Source: a virus. Taken from it: DNA of 62,862 bases. Shown in pieces: positions 1 to 7,737 of the stretch. Positions within the stretch are counted from its first letter, which is position 1. Each line of letters opens with the position of its first letter. Position numbers and translations under genes: made by a program. The stretch lies in IMG/VR virus record IMGVR_UViG_3300047678_000246, positions 1-62,862 of that record. The stretch is one strand, 5' to 3'. The notes beneath the pieces were generated by a model, which saw only the letters and a list, made by a program, of their open reading frames with translations, was not told the DNA's origin and did no database searches.

Positions 1-53
1 CCTAAGTGTACACTGTATCAAATTTTTCACAACATTTATTTTGCGTCAATATT

Positions 54-821
54 TTAATATTTGTTTAGATATCTAAACAGTTTACGAACCATATTTCCAG
101 TCCACTTACTATAAAGTAAATGGGGTACATTTAAAGCATTTAACTTTTCTGCTATCTTTACAGCAGACATTCTATCACGCTTCCATTGCATTATCTGATC
201 CTTTATGGGATCTATATAGATAGAGATAAACATATAATATTCTTGTATTCTTCTATCGTTTGCTTCTCTACCAACTCTTGCTAGTATTTCTTTATTTCTT
301 TTAGCAAATTCTGGATCTGTTTTCAACCGCCTTTTTAGAAGCTTCCCAGATCTCTTTCCTGCCTGTACACAACTCTTTGCTCCTGCTATTTTAGCAGTTT
401 CACTATCAAATCCATCACCACCTTTAGTCATGTTTAATAGTGGGCCTCTTTTTTCTACACCTAATATTTCTGCAACCGTTCCAATTGCCACAATACACAA
501 CTTTTCTAATTGAAATGCTTGCCCCTCAGTGATATTTTCACTGACTATATCTATTTGTGTATATCCGTTATCAATCAATTCTTTTATTCTTCCAAATTTT
601 GCTTTATTAACCGTATCACAAACACCTACCCCTTTATTCAGATCTCGCAAAACTTCTTCTATATGAAATATCAGTCTATCAGTAGATCCCTTACCTACAT
701 AGAAAGGTTCCTTTGTAAACTTCAATTCCATACTTCCACACACTTTTCCATAATTGTATTCTCCTACTCTTGTAGGATCTACAAACACGTAAACATAGTA
801 TCTATTGGATTTCTTATTCAT
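54..821 (-). CDS. GIY-YIG homing endonuclease-like protein
   Basis: The N-terminus has the two GIY-YIG half-motifs in their diverged form: YYVYVFVDP at residues 8-16 and PFYVGKG near 40, followed by R and H residues. This is the variant common in phage and bacterial free-standing nucleases. The last 45 residues (KIAEKLNALNV ... KWTGNMVRKL) resemble the small helix-turn-helix at the end of serine recombinases and probably bind DNA. It is one of very few minus-strand genes and has its own copy of the two-block promoter motif just upstream (831-867), with an AAAGGAG ribosome site. It is probably a selfish mobile endonuclease. Its target cannot be told from the sequence. Confidence 0.7.
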   Translation of the reverse strand: MNKKSNRYYVYVFVDPTRVGEYNYGKVCGSMELKFTKEPFYVGKGSTDRLIFHIEEVLRDLNKGVGVCDTVNKAKFGRIKELIDNGYTQIDIVSENITEGQAFQLEKLCIVAIGTVAEILGVEKRGPLLNMTKGGDGFDSETAKIAGAKSCVQAGKRSGKLLKRRLKTDPEFAKRNKEILARVGREANDRRIQEYYMFISIYIDPIKDQIMQWKRDRMSAVKIAEKLNALNVPHLLYSKWTGNMVRKLFRYLNKY

Positions 822-830
822 ATATGTACT

Positions 831-867
831 CCTTTACAAGTTTGACGGGTTAAACAATACTTGGGCT
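831..867 (-). promoter_or_regulatory. Two-block promoter-like motif, copy 1 (minus strand)
   Basis: Read on the minus strand: AGCCC (867-863), 13 bases, CCCGTCAAAC (849-840), then TTGTAAAGG. The AGCCC-to-CCCGTC distance is 18, as in the six plus-strand copies. It points at the only gene on this strand here, which supports a directional element such as a promoter. Confidence 0.65.
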
Positions 868-972
868 TGGTGTTTCACATCACATTTCACCTATTAGTAA
901 TTTACCTCTTTAGGAGTCCCTATTTTATTTGCATATGTTGAAAACCTTTAGGCTTTTTAAATATATTCCAAG

Positions 973-1008
973 AGCCCCTCCAATGATAAAACCGTCAAAC
1001 TTGTAAGC
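973..1008 (+). promoter_or_regulatory. Two-block promoter-like motif, copy 2
   Basis: AGCCC at 973-977, 13 bases, ACCGTCAAAC at 991-1000, then TTGTAAG. It lies back to back with copy 1, so the 822-1044 gap is a divergent control region. The first plus-strand gene starts at 1045. Apart from these two motifs I see nothing in the gap. Confidence 0.65.
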
Positions 1009-1044
1009 CGGTAGTTTACACGTTTCTATTAAACTGGATTTATT

Positions 1045-1242
1045 ATGCAGATTTATATTTGTCCTTGGTGTGGAAGAAGGGAAGAGTGTGCAGATTACTG
1101 TAGTCCTGCAATGCATCAATGTAATAATATACACACTCCTTATGGTTATTTCACATCATGTTATGCATCTTCTATAAACCTAACTGAGATTCAAAAGTTG
1201 ATCTACGAGAAACATAACATAAGGTGGGATGGAAATGGATAA
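1045..1242 (+). CDS. Small Cys-rich protein, possible zinc ribbon
   Basis: A 65-residue protein starting MQIYICPWCGRREEC. The CPWC pair plus later cysteines suggest a small zinc-binding fold, but the second CxxC pair is not classical. First gene behind promoter motif copy 2. It overlaps the start of the SLOG gene by a few bases. Function unknown. Confidence 0.5.
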   Translation: MQIYICPWCGRREECADYCSPAMHQCNNIHTPYGYFTSCYASSINLTEIQKLIYEKHNIRWDGNG

Positions 1243-1681
1243 AACTTCTTTAGATGATTTTGTTAAAACGATTGGTTTTACTGGAACCCGTCATGGTATG
1301 ACTGACCTTCAAGCCGTTATGTTTGAAGGACTTTGTTCTGGGATAGATGTGTTTCGACATGGTTCCTGTAAGGGTTCTGATGTTCAAGCCGCTCGTATTG
1401 TACGAAGAACTCATATCAAACCCGTTCATATTATTGCTCATCCTGGCCCAGAAGTTGATGATTGTAGGGAACTTAGTGGTGTAGATAATGAAGTCCTTCC
1501 AGGTAAAACGCATTTTGCACGTAACAGGGATATTGTGTTTTATTCCGATCATATCATTGCTACTCCTGCTGATATGGAAGAACAGAAGTTTGGTGGTACC
1601 TGGTACACCATTAAATACGCAGTTAAGATGGATAAGCCAGTTACGATCATTTGGCCAGATGGTTCACTTGAAGCGAGGTAA
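1235..1681 (+). CDS. SLOG / DprA-like Rossmann-fold protein
   Basis: IGFTGTRHGMT, then GSCKGSDVQAARI, a PGPEVDD...HFARNRDIV stretch and GGTWYTIKYA are the successive nucleotide-binding loops of the SLOG superfamily (DprA, YpsA, LOG relatives). The protein is a single domain of about 148 residues. Family members bind nucleotides or nucleotide-derived ligands, and some act as NAD or cyclic-nucleotide sensors in defence. The role here is unknown. I prefer the ATG at 1235 because AAGGTGG (1221-1227) is correctly spaced from it. The in-frame ATG at 1229 is too close. Confidence 0.7.
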   Translation: MDKTSLDDFVKTIGFTGTRHGMTDLQAVMFEGLCSGIDVFRHGSCKGSDVQAARIVRRTHIKPVHIIAHPGPEVDDCRELSGVDNEVLPGKTHFARNRDIVFYSDHIIATPADMEEQKFGGTWYTIKYAVKMDKPVTIIWPDGSLEAR

Positions 1682-1685
1682 TAAT

Positions 1686-1958
1686 ATGCATGGACAATGC
1701 GTTTCAAAATGCTTTATGTGGAAACTTAGATGTCAAGGGTCAATTGGACACGGTGGACATCACTGGTGTTATCAAGGTGATGGTAGTTTTACTCAATGGC
1801 GTAACGAACGGATTAAAGATCCTAAGTGGAAAGACATAGGGATGATTGACACTCCTCCAGATCATGAATCTTACACTCACCCAAAGGATATGTGTAAGAA
1901 GTATTATATGAGTGTGTGGGCCGAAAAAGAAAAGATTAAAAGAAAGAAAGGAAAGTGA
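1686..1958 (+). CDS. Hypothetical His/Cys-rich small protein
   Basis: Ninety residues starting MHGQCVSKCFMWKLRC, with a HGGHHWC cluster that could bind metal and a very basic C-terminus. The reading frame is open further upstream, but that part overlaps the SLOG gene in another frame. The ATG at 1686, directly after the previous stop with GAGGTAATA in front, is the natural start. Not recognised. Confidence 0.55.
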   Translation: MHGQCVSKCFMWKLRCQGSIGHGGHHWCYQGDGSFTQWRNERIKDPKWKDIGMIDTPPDHESYTHPKDMCKKYYMSVWAEKEKIKRKKGK

Positions 1959-1962
1959 AATT

Positions 1963-2178
1963 ATGACTCATTCTTGTCACAGTGCATTCCCTACAAAAGG
2001 TTATGGTGGTGACGAAGATGGTATGACAATTCGTGAGTATTTTGCAATTATGGCATTACAAGGAATGTTATCAGGAGTAGGTGTAAATTATATAAACCCT
2101 GCAAATCCAATGGTAGCACCTACTGCTGTTAAATATGCTGACATGTTGATTGAAGAACTCAACAAAGAGAATAAGTAA
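1963..2178 (+). CDS. Conserved small phage protein
   Basis: Seventy-one residues. The middle, GMTIREYFAIMALQGML, followed by KYADMLIEEL near the end, matches a very common small phage protein family of unknown function (usually GMTLRDYFA...AYxxADAML). The start at 1963 follows AGGAAAG. An upstream in-frame ATG at 1912 overlaps the preceding gene and lacks a ribosome site. Confidence 0.6.
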   Translation: MTHSCHSAFPTKGYGGDEDGMTIREYFAIMALQGMLSGVGVNYINPANPMVAPTAVKYADMLIEELNKENK

Positions 2179-2179
2179 A

Positions 2180-2893
2180 ATGGAATACTACCAAATCATC
2201 ACTGATGAAAAGAAGTTAGATGATTTTCTAACTTTTCTTCCAGAAATTGATGAGGATACTGAGGTTTACTACCTCTCGTTATTTGGTAGGCACAAGTATT
2301 GTAAAGAATTTCCTAATATGAGGGATGATAGTCAGTTGGCCCGATTTACTTCTCGACGGAGTGAATTGAAGCAAAAGATTATGCGGCTTCAGTGTCCAGT
2401 TGGAAGTTGGCACAGGGATGGTAATCCAGTTCCTCAGGAAGCACTGGCTCTGTATATGGCGTATAACCCTAGATTGCTGGCCAAAGCGAACAGGGAGTTA
2501 CTAATAGAGCTTGCACGAAGGATTACCAAGAATGATCTAAACTTTAATCCTATCAGTTTAGCTACAACTAAGGTGCACAGAGCAGTTAGCCGCAAGTTTT
2601 TTGTGGACTTTGATTTTGATGATGTTAAGCCAGAAGAGAAACTGCCACATATATTACAAATCTTTGACAAAGACCATTTTAAAATTTTGGTGACACGAGG
2701 TGGTTTTCATCTTATTGTAATGCTTGACAAAGTGAGACATCAAAAAGATAACTGGTATACTAAGGTGACCAATTTGGGTGGATGTGATGTTAAAGGTAGT
2801 AATACTATGGCGCCAGTTCCTGGGTGTATTCAAGGTGGATTCACTCCGTATTTTCTTTTTGACAAAGTGTTTGCTAACAAAGAGGGAAAGTAA
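2180..2893 (+). CDS. Possible AEP (primase)-like protein
   Basis: A 237-residue protein. FFVDFDFDD (about residues 139-147) followed some 30 residues later by TRGGFHLIV looks like motifs I (hhDhD) and II (sxH) of archaeo-eukaryotic primases. A clear third acidic motif is not obvious, and the protein ends early for a full PrimPol. It could be a truncated or diverged AEP, or an unrelated protein. A DnaG-type primase is separately encoded at 33906. The ATG at 2180 is chosen over the upstream one at 2150, which overlaps the previous gene. Confidence 0.35.
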   Translation: MEYYQIITDEKKLDDFLTFLPEIDEDTEVYYLSLFGRHKYCKEFPNMRDDSQLARFTSRRSELKQKIMRLQCPVGSWHRDGNPVPQEALALYMAYNPRLLAKANRELLIELARRITKNDLNFNPISLATTKVHRAVSRKFFVDFDFDDVKPEEKLPHILQIFDKDHFKILVTRGGFHLIVMLDKVRHQKDNWYTKVTNLGGCDVKGSNTMAPVPGCIQGGFTPYFLFDKVFANKEGK

Positions 2894-3289
2894 ATGGACT
2901 CTCATGAGTTGAAGTATCTCCAAACCTCCCGTAATCAAACTGAAGCTTTGCACACCAATGCTAAAGCTAAGATGGTAGAAGCTCAACACGAGATGGAAGC
3001 GTATAAAAGTAAGATGGTTGAAGCACAAAGGGAAATGGAAAGACATAAGAAGAATCTTAAACACATTGATGATATGATTTCCAATTTGCAAAAGAAAGTT
3101 GTAGTTAGCGAACACGCAATACTTAGGTATTTTGAACGTGTTCTCGGATTTGATCTTGATACCATTAGAAAGAAAGTATTAGATACAAATACTGAGCAGT
3201 TGATCAAGAGTTTGGGCGATGGTTCTTATCCAGTAGAAACTACTCACAAGATTAAAGTTAGAGATAATACCGTAGTCACTATACTGTAA
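2894..3289 (+). CDS. Coiled-coil phage protein
   Basis: Residues 1-75 are a heptad-rich coiled coil containing a near-repeat (KMVEAQxEME twice). The C-terminal part (VVSEHAILRYFERVLG..LDTIRKKVL) matches a small domain often seen in phage proteins of unknown function. The start codon directly follows the previous stop, so the two genes are probably translated together. Confidence 0.6.
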   Translation: MDSHELKYLQTSRNQTEALHTNAKAKMVEAQHEMEAYKSKMVEAQREMERHKKNLKHIDDMISNLQKKVVVSEHAILRYFERVLGFDLDTIRKKVLDTNTEQLIKSLGDGSYPVETTHKIKVRDNTVVTIL

Positions 3290-3313
3290 TTGGTTGAGCA
3301 AGAGTTACAACAA

Positions 3314-3643
3314 ATGAATAAAAAACAGTTACGAGATGATTTTCGTAAGGCGGTTTTTCAACGTGATAATAACAAATGTGTTATGTGTGGTCGATCTGCA
3401 GGAAAGTTAGACGCTCATCATATAACTGATAGACACGAGATGCCAAACGGTGGATATGTATTAGAGAATGGAATCACTCTTTGTGCAGACGACAGCTATG
3501 GAGGTATCGATAATTGTCATTGGAAGGCAGAGAGATTTCATGCTACTGGATATTCTCACTTAGGGTATAGTCCCAAAGATCTATACAATAAGATTGGTTC
3601 TTCTCAAGAGTTGGCAATCCAAAAGTCTAAGGAGTTAGAATGA
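3314..3643 (+). CDS. HNH endonuclease
   Basis: RKAVFQRDNNKCVMCG with DAHHI and ENGITLC...NCHWKAE is a standard HNH nuclease with CxxC zinc ligands. It has about 109 residues from the ATG at 3314. A TTG at 3290 in the same frame is possible but has no ribosome site. It may be a free homing endonuclease or a packaging-type HNH. No terminase lies nearby, so the first is more likely. Confidence 0.75.
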   Translation: MNKKQLRDDFRKAVFQRDNNKCVMCGRSAGKLDAHHITDRHEMPNGGYVLENGITLCADDSYGGIDNCHWKAERFHATGYSHLGYSPKDLYNKIGSSQELAIQKSKELE

Positions 3644-3927
3644 GAAGGTTAATTGCTTTTACAGCTTTGATTATTATGATTATTGGATGTTCCAATTCTA
3701 ATGATGATGTACAATGGAAGAGAGGGACTGTTAAAGTTTTACATATCAATTCTATGTATAGTAAAGTGGCATATTACGAATTACGTGCTATAGTTGAGTT
3801 ACCTGGTGGAGAGCGAAAGAACTTAGAGGTTAAACATAATCTTCCAGTGAGTGGTGAAACATGGCAAGTGGATATTAAAAATAACACTGGAAAATTCGTG
3901 GAGAGAATCAAAGACAAGGAGAAGTAA
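3640..3927 (+). CDS. Small lipoprotein
   Basis: MRRLIAFTALIIMIIGCS is a short basic start, a hydrophobic stretch and a lipobox-like IIGC, followed by a polar 75-residue domain. It would be lipid-anchored at Cys17. Phage lipoproteins sometimes act in superinfection exclusion, but nothing here shows that. The start overlaps the HNH stop. Confidence 0.6.
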   Translation: MRRLIAFTALIIMIIGCSNSNDDVQWKRGTVKVLHINSMYSKVAYYELRAIVELPGGERKNLEVKHNLPVSGETWQVDIKNNTGKFVERIKDKEK

Positions 3928-4118
3928 TGACACCAAGAGAATTAGAACTATTTGCTAATCTGATTGTATATGCTGTTGCACTGGACAATGCAAACCCAGA
4001 TGTAGGATGGGGACCGTCCTCTAAGATGATCGCGCAAGATCTATCCAAATTGTTTTCTTTTGAAGTAAGTGAAGACGATATAAACAAAGCTGTGGAGTTA
4101 TCCAAAGTTAAATACTAG
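3927..4118 (+). CDS. Hypothetical protein
   Basis: Sixty-three residues starting MTPRELELFANLIVYAV, acidic and helical. Joined to the lipoprotein gene by a TAATG overlap. Not recognised. Confidence 0.5.
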   Translation: MTPRELELFANLIVYAVALDNANPDVGWGPSSKMIAQDLSKLFSFEVSEDDINKAVELSKVKY

Positions 4119-4126
4119 AGGGTTAT

Positions 4127-4306
4127 ATGACATCTTTGGAAGATCGTATTGACGATATAGTAAATGGTGAGTGGTGGAAAGATGATAGTAGAGAAGATTA
4201 TTTACATGCTGCTAAAGAATTGATGAAATTAGGTATGACTGAAAACCAAGCGGTTGCATTTGTTGCTAAACTATACTACGCTGCGGCAGCTGAATATGGG
4301 AGTTAA
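4127..4306 (+). CDS. Hypothetical small protein
   Basis: Fifty-nine codons starting MTSLEDRIDDIVNGEWW and ending YYAAAAEYGS. AGAGGG sits just upstream of the ATG. Spacing to both neighbours is a few bases, as expected for the operon. Not recognised. Confidence 0.5.
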   Translation: MTSLEDRIDDIVNGEWWKDDSREDYLHAAKELMKLGMTENQAVAFVAKLYYAAAAEYGS

Positions 4307-4308
4307 CA

Positions 4309-4449
4309 ATGTGGTACAAACAAATAATTGGAAATGAGTTGTATGTGTATTTCAACGGTAGTTTGGTATACAAACGATGGTTGAAAGAAGGTTATGGTAG
4401 AATCTTTGAGAAGAATGGATATAGTTGGATTCCTAAAAACAGGGATTAG
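4309..4449 (+). CDS. Very small protein
   Basis: Forty-six codons, MWYKQIIGNELYVYFNG..., with a beta-strand-rich, aromatic composition. It fills the gap between two genes exactly. Not recognised. Confidence 0.4.
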   Translation: MWYKQIIGNELYVYFNGSLVYKRWLKEGYGRIFEKNGYSWIPKNRD

Positions 4450-4468
4450 GATATGAACGGATTGACAA

Positions 4469-4508
4469 TTGGATCTATTGAAACTTGGTTGGATCTATTG
4501 AAACTTGG
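4469..4508 (+). repeat. Perfect 20-bp tandem duplication
   Basis: TTGGATCTATTGAAACTTGG occurs twice in direct succession (4469-4488 and 4489-4508). Twenty is not a multiple of three, so the second copy shifts the frame of the gene that starts at ATG 4453. Removing one copy restores MNGLTIGSIETWKAMLEQ... in frame with the TIGR02996-like protein. Confidence 0.9.
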
Positions 4509-4901
4509 AAAGCCATGTTAGAACAAGATTATTCTAACAACGAACTTCGATTAGTTTACGCAGATTGGTTGGAAGATCAAGGAAATACTGAACTCGCATA
4601 CTGTCAAAGATGGATGGCATTACATAACAAAAGACCAGAAGAGGCAGAGGATTATTGGCTTTGGCGTAACCCATTCAATTGTTTTGGTGAAGTTCATTCA
4701 ACTTTGTATTCAGTTGTATACGATGCTCTAAGAGGATATAAAAGACATTTCAACACTGCTTATAATTCTAGATGGGAAGCAGAAGCTTCTTTGTGTGATG
4801 TGCTAACAGAAATGCTATCAGTACTAAACCTTTCAAAAATTGTTAAAGTGGATGATTTAGATGAGGAAAGAAGAGAAGCAACACCTTGGCGAAAAGTGTG
4901 A
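4485..4901 (+). CDS. TIGR02996 repeat-companion domain-like protein
   Basis: AMLEQDYSNNELRLVYADWLEDQGN is close to the TIGR02996 domain as I remember it (L.A...P.DD..RLVYADWLEE.GD), a planctomycete-associated domain named from Gemmata. The gene probably began at ATG 4453, behind an AGGATA site, but the 20-bp duplication puts that start out of frame. A protein could still be made from TTG 4485 or ATG 4515, which keeps the whole domain. Function of the domain is unknown. Confidence 0.6.
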   Translation: MVGSIETWKAMLEQDYSNNELRLVYADWLEDQGNTELAYCQRWMALHNKRPEEAEDYWLWRNPFNCFGEVHSTLYSVVYDALRGYKRHFNTAYNSRWEAEASLCDVLTEMLSVLNLSKIVKVDDLDEERREATPWRKV

Positions 4902-5067
4902 TATTGAAGTTACAGTGCGAGAACAATGGGCCCACGACATACTACTGTGTTTTTTAGATAATGATGGATTGCAAAGTGAATATGAGTATGATGATAACGA
5001 ACAGAAGTTAGTAGATCAAGCGGTAAGGATTGCAGATAAACTAATCGCCACACTTTCTAAAAAGTAA
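4861..5067 (+). CDS. Hypothetical acidic protein
   Basis: Sixty-eight residues (MRKEEKQHLG...KLIATLSKK). The reading overlaps the previous gene by 41 bases. A GTG at 4915 would avoid the overlap. Not recognised. Confidence 0.45.
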   Translation: MRKEEKQHLGEKCDIEVTVREQWAHDILLCFLDNDGLQSEYEYDDNEQKLVDQAVRIADKLIATLSKK

Positions 5068-5079
5068 AGGAGATGTTTC

Positions 5080-5583
5080 ATGGAGCAAGAATGGTCATTC
5101 GGACTCATTGTATTGAATTCTGTTATTGGAGTATTAGTAGGAATCCCTACCTACTTGCTAGTTTGTAATGCAGACAAGATAAAAGATTGGGTGATTCTAA
5201 ATAAAAAGACCGTTACTAACACATCATTTCTTAAAATCCACCCTTCGTCGATGAAAGATAAGGATTTCTGGGTGGCTGGTTGGATACAAGCTACAGGATA
5301 TATTCAATGGAAGCTAATTGGTGGTAAGAAATGGCCAGGTGATGGTAGAATAGTTTTAGTGTTTGAAGACATTGATAAATCATACAAAATCTTTGAACGA
5401 ATAAATGAAAATAATTGGGCATCAGTACGTAAGCCAAATAAAGGAGAATATTCAGGAAAAAGTTGTATAGGAGATTGGACCCTTCTATGTAAATTAGAAA
5501 GTCTTTACAAGGAACGGTTTACAAATCAAAATGAGGAATGGGGAAGTGACTACTGGAGGTATCTTGACAATGCAAAAGTTTGA
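5080..5583 (+). CDS. Membrane-anchored hypothetical protein
   Basis: One hydrophobic segment at residues 7-28 (FGLIVLNSVIGVLVGIPTYL), then a 135-residue soluble, Trp-rich domain. AGGAG sits seven bases before the ATG. Not recognised. Confidence 0.55.
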   Translation: MEQEWSFGLIVLNSVIGVLVGIPTYLLVCNADKIKDWVILNKKTVTNTSFLKIHPSSMKDKDFWVAGWIQATGYIQWKLIGGKKWPGDGRIVLVFEDIDKSYKIFERINENNWASVRKPNKGEYSGKSCIGDWTLLCKLESLYKERFTNQNEEWGSDYWRYLDNAKV

Positions 5584-5764
5584 TAAAACCTGGACGGCAA
5601 TTAACAATCTAATAACCATGTTCCCAGTGGAACAAATGAAAACGGTAGTAGATAACTACTACCTCAAGAAGTTTAACAATCCTGCTCCAGGAGAACTATT
5701 GGTGTACAGATTGATGGAATTACAAAAACTGTTGAATGAAGCTCCAGATGCAGAAGGGATGTAA
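5570..5764 (+). CDS. Hypothetical small protein
   Basis: Sixty-four residues starting MQKFDKTWTAINNLI. A strong GGAGG lies within the end of the previous gene, so the start is 5570 rather than the upstream ATG at 5531. Not recognised. Confidence 0.5.
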   Translation: MQKFDKTWTAINNLITMFPVEQMKTVVDNYYLKKFNNPAPGELLVYRLMELQKLLNEAPDAEGM

Positions 5765-5768
5765 TACA

Positions 5769-6011
5769 ATGGGATCTTTAGAAGTTTCGTTGGTTGATTT
5801 AATTGTACCAACAACTATGTGTTTACTTTTATGGGCAGTCTCTTTTTATTCAGGATATCAAACTTGGAATGAATGGAACGCGGTAGATTATTTTGGAAAT
5901 CCTAGAAGAAAAGTTAACGTGATATCAACTATTACATTTTCATTACTTGCTTTAATTACGTTATGTTTGATTACTTACAAATTCATCGAGTGCAAAAATT
6001 CCATTATGTAG
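5769..6011 (+). CDS. Two-helix membrane protein
   Basis: Eighty residues with hydrophobic segments LIVPTTMCLLLWAVSFY and VISTITFSLLALITLCLITY separated by a short polar loop. Starts at 5769 just after the previous stop. Not recognised; a holin-like role is conceivable but unsupported. Confidence 0.5.
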   Translation: MGSLEVSLVDLIVPTTMCLLLWAVSFYSGYQTWNEWNAVDYFGNPRRKVNVISTITFSLLALITLCLITYKFIECKNSIM

Positions 6012-6026
6012 AGGTGCTTTAGAGTA

Positions 6027-6308
6027 ATGACTCCTTCGTATGAACAAGATCTCCAATATAGAGCTAGAGGATTATGTATATCCTGTAGAAAGGTGAAAAC
6101 ATCATGTTGGAGATGTAGTAATTGCCAAATGACTGTCCAAAGAGCGGTAGAAGCATACAGGAAAAGAAATATGGCAAAGGGATTGTGTAAATATTGCCCC
6201 AAAAAAAGAGTAGAAGGATCAAAAACATCTTGTGCGTATCATGTGCAAAAAAGGAAAGAAAGATACTTATGTGACAAGTTAAAGGGGATAAATGCGGAAA
6301 TTTCATAG
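6027..6308 (+). CDS. Cys-rich zinc-binding protein
   Basis: Three CxxC pairs (CISC, CWRCSNC, CKYC) in a very basic 93-residue protein suggest two small zinc knuckles and nucleic-acid binding. Not recognised as a known family. Confidence 0.5.
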   Translation: MTPSYEQDLQYRARGLCISCRKVKTSCWRCSNCQMTVQRAVEAYRKRNMAKGLCKYCPKKRVEGSKTSCAYHVQKRKERYLCDKLKGINAEIS

Positions 6309-6380
6309 ATGAAGATGGATTCTAATACGAAGGATAGTTTATGGAATAATGTTTTTATTGCCACAACTTAATTTAGCAAA

Positions 6381-6417
6381 AGCCCTAACATTACCCAACC
6401 CGTCAAACTTTAAGAGG
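6381..6417 (+). promoter_or_regulatory. Two-block promoter-like motif, copy 3
   Basis: AAAAGCCC (AGCCC at 6381), 13 bases, CCCGTCAAAC (6399-6408), then TTTAAGAGGG. It sits in the 6309-6465 gap ahead of the gene at 6466. The only other content of the gap is a 20-codon open frame (6309-6371) that I do not call. Confidence 0.65.
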
Positions 6418-6465
6418 GTCTCTATTAATTAAACCGTTACCATTAACTGCTTACGAGGAACCACC

Positions 6466-6663
6466 ATGGGAAGAGTATGGCAGAATCAGACATATACATT
6501 ATATGATGATAATGGACAACCTACGAGCGAGGTTCAATGCACTGTTGTAAGGCAAAGGTGCGATACAGGAGAACTAACTGTAAAAATTAAAGATTCTGAA
6601 GAAATAAGATACTTCAAACCTTACACACCTAAAACTACTTCTAATCCTTTCAAATTAGATTAA
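6466..6663 (+). CDS. Hypothetical beta-rich protein
   Basis: Sixty-five residues, MGRVWQNQTYTLYDDNGQ..., with alternating polar and hydrophobic residues typical of a small beta barrel. AGGAACC precedes the ATG. First gene after promoter motif copy 3. Not recognised. Confidence 0.55.
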   Translation: MGRVWQNQTYTLYDDNGQPTSEVQCTVVRQRCDTGELTVKIKDSEEIRYFKPYTPKTTSNPFKLD

Positions 6664-6667
6664 AGAG

Positions 6668-7051
6668 ATGAAATCCCAAAAGAAAAAAGATCCAACCAAG
6701 TTATCAGTAGAAGATTTCTTTTCGCGTATATGGAAGTATTTAGCAGGAGAGGGAAATAAACCTCTTATTACTCTCTTCAAGATGTTGCGAGTCTGTTTAA
6801 AAACAATGACAGACGAGCAAAGATTGTACGCAATTAAAGTCATTCACCTACAATGTAGACCTAGTAATGAAGGTAAAAAGTATAGAAGAAGAAAAGATAA
6901 AGGAAAGAAGAGGAAAAAGAAAAAAGATGTTGAATCTGGATCAGGAACAGACAGTCAAGTTAAACCAATGGATGAAAGAACAGGATCTGAAAGTAGCACA
7001 GAACCAAAAGGACAAGAACCTTTACCACCCGGAGTGGTTGAAGGAGGATGA
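6668..7051 (+). CDS. Basic hypothetical protein
   Basis: 127 residues: a helical N-terminal half (residues 12-65), a run of about 25 mostly Lys/Arg residues, then a Ser/Glu/Pro-rich tail. The last 125 bases are shared with the start of the gene at 6927 in another frame, so the low-complexity tail may be constrained mainly by that gene. Not recognised. Confidence 0.45.
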   Translation: MKSQKKKDPTKLSVEDFFSRIWKYLAGEGNKPLITLFKMLRVCLKTMTDEQRLYAIKVIHLQCRPSNEGKKYRRRKDKGKKRKKKKDVESGSGTDSQVKPMDERTGSESSTEPKGQEPLPPGVVEGG

Positions 7052-7181
7052 ACCATATTATGGATGTAGTGGTGGAGCCTACTCTTACATCTATACTCCA
7101 ACGTCTTTAGGGATGATAATAGGTGTAAGAAACAACATAACGAAGGATGAGATTAATCTGACCAATTTTAAGGATTGGTAA
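6927..7181 (+). CDS. Conserved small phage/planctomycete-type protein
   Basis: MLNLDQEQTVKLNQWMKEQD...PYYGCSGGAYSYIYTPTSLG...INLTNF matches a family I know from phages and environmental bacteria (LTxEQQxKLxxWLKEQ...PYYGASGG..Y.FTPTSLG). Function unknown. The ATG at 6927 with AGGAAAAAG in front is used. An upstream ATG at 6867 would extend it with lysine-rich sequence that belongs to the overlapping gene. Confidence 0.6.
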   Translation: MLNLDQEQTVKLNQWMKEQDLKVAQNQKDKNLYHPEWLKEDEPYYGCSGGAYSYIYTPTSLGMIIGVRNNITKDEINLTNFKDW

Positions 7182-7194
7182 CAGGAGGGATTTA

Positions 7195-7737
7195 ATGACT
7201 AAACAGATTATCTTCTTATACGGGATTCCGGGATCTGGTAAAACTCATTATGCTAGATCTCAAGAGGAAACAGGAAATGTATGGTTAAAGACAAGAGGAG
7301 CGTACGTAATTGATATAGACAAACTGACTAGATCCCATAAAGTTAAAGAACGTGCATTGAATGATATATCAAATCAAGTATATCATTTATTAGATCGGGA
7401 TGCTAAGAAGATTATTCTAGATGGTCTAATTACAACCAATTGTCAGGTGCAAGAGATTGCCAATGCCATATGTTGCCGTAGAGGATATGCTAAACAAAAC
7501 ATCGAATTTGAACTTGTTTGGTGGGAATTAGATAGGGAAGCATGTAGGTGGAATGATCTATATAGAAGATCTCAAGATTCTCTTATCACTATAGATAATT
7601 GTTTATTACAAGAACCTGATCCAAAGATGTTAGAAGGTTTTATGAAGAAAGAAAACATCACCAAGAAAAAAGTAGAAAGAAAGCCAGAATGGAAAGTTTG
7701 GGCTGGTAGAAATGATTTAGGGCAAGAAGAAAAATGA
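7195..7737 (+). CDS. P-loop kinase-like protein
   Basis: IIFLYGIPGSGKTHYA at residues 4-19 is a Walker A loop of the AAA_33 / zeta-toxin / polynucleotide-kinase type, followed by AYVIDIDKL and ILDGLITT as acceptor-side motifs. 180 residues, single domain. It could phosphorylate a nucleotide, polynucleotide 5' end or small molecule. AGGAGGG precedes the start. Confidence 0.65.
   Translation: MTKQIIFLYGIPGSGKTHYARSQEETGNVWLKTRGAYVIDIDKLTRSHKVKERALNDISNQVYHLLDRDAKKIILDGLITTNCQVQEIANAICCRRGYAKQNIEFELVWWELDREACRWNDLYRRSQDSLITIDNCLLQEPDPKMLEGFMKKENITKKKVERKPEWKVWAGRNDLGQEEK

Noticed and set aside
1488-1685. Long upstream extension of the gene at 1686 with a hydrophobic start
   Set aside because: It overlaps the SLOG gene in another frame and has no ribosome site.
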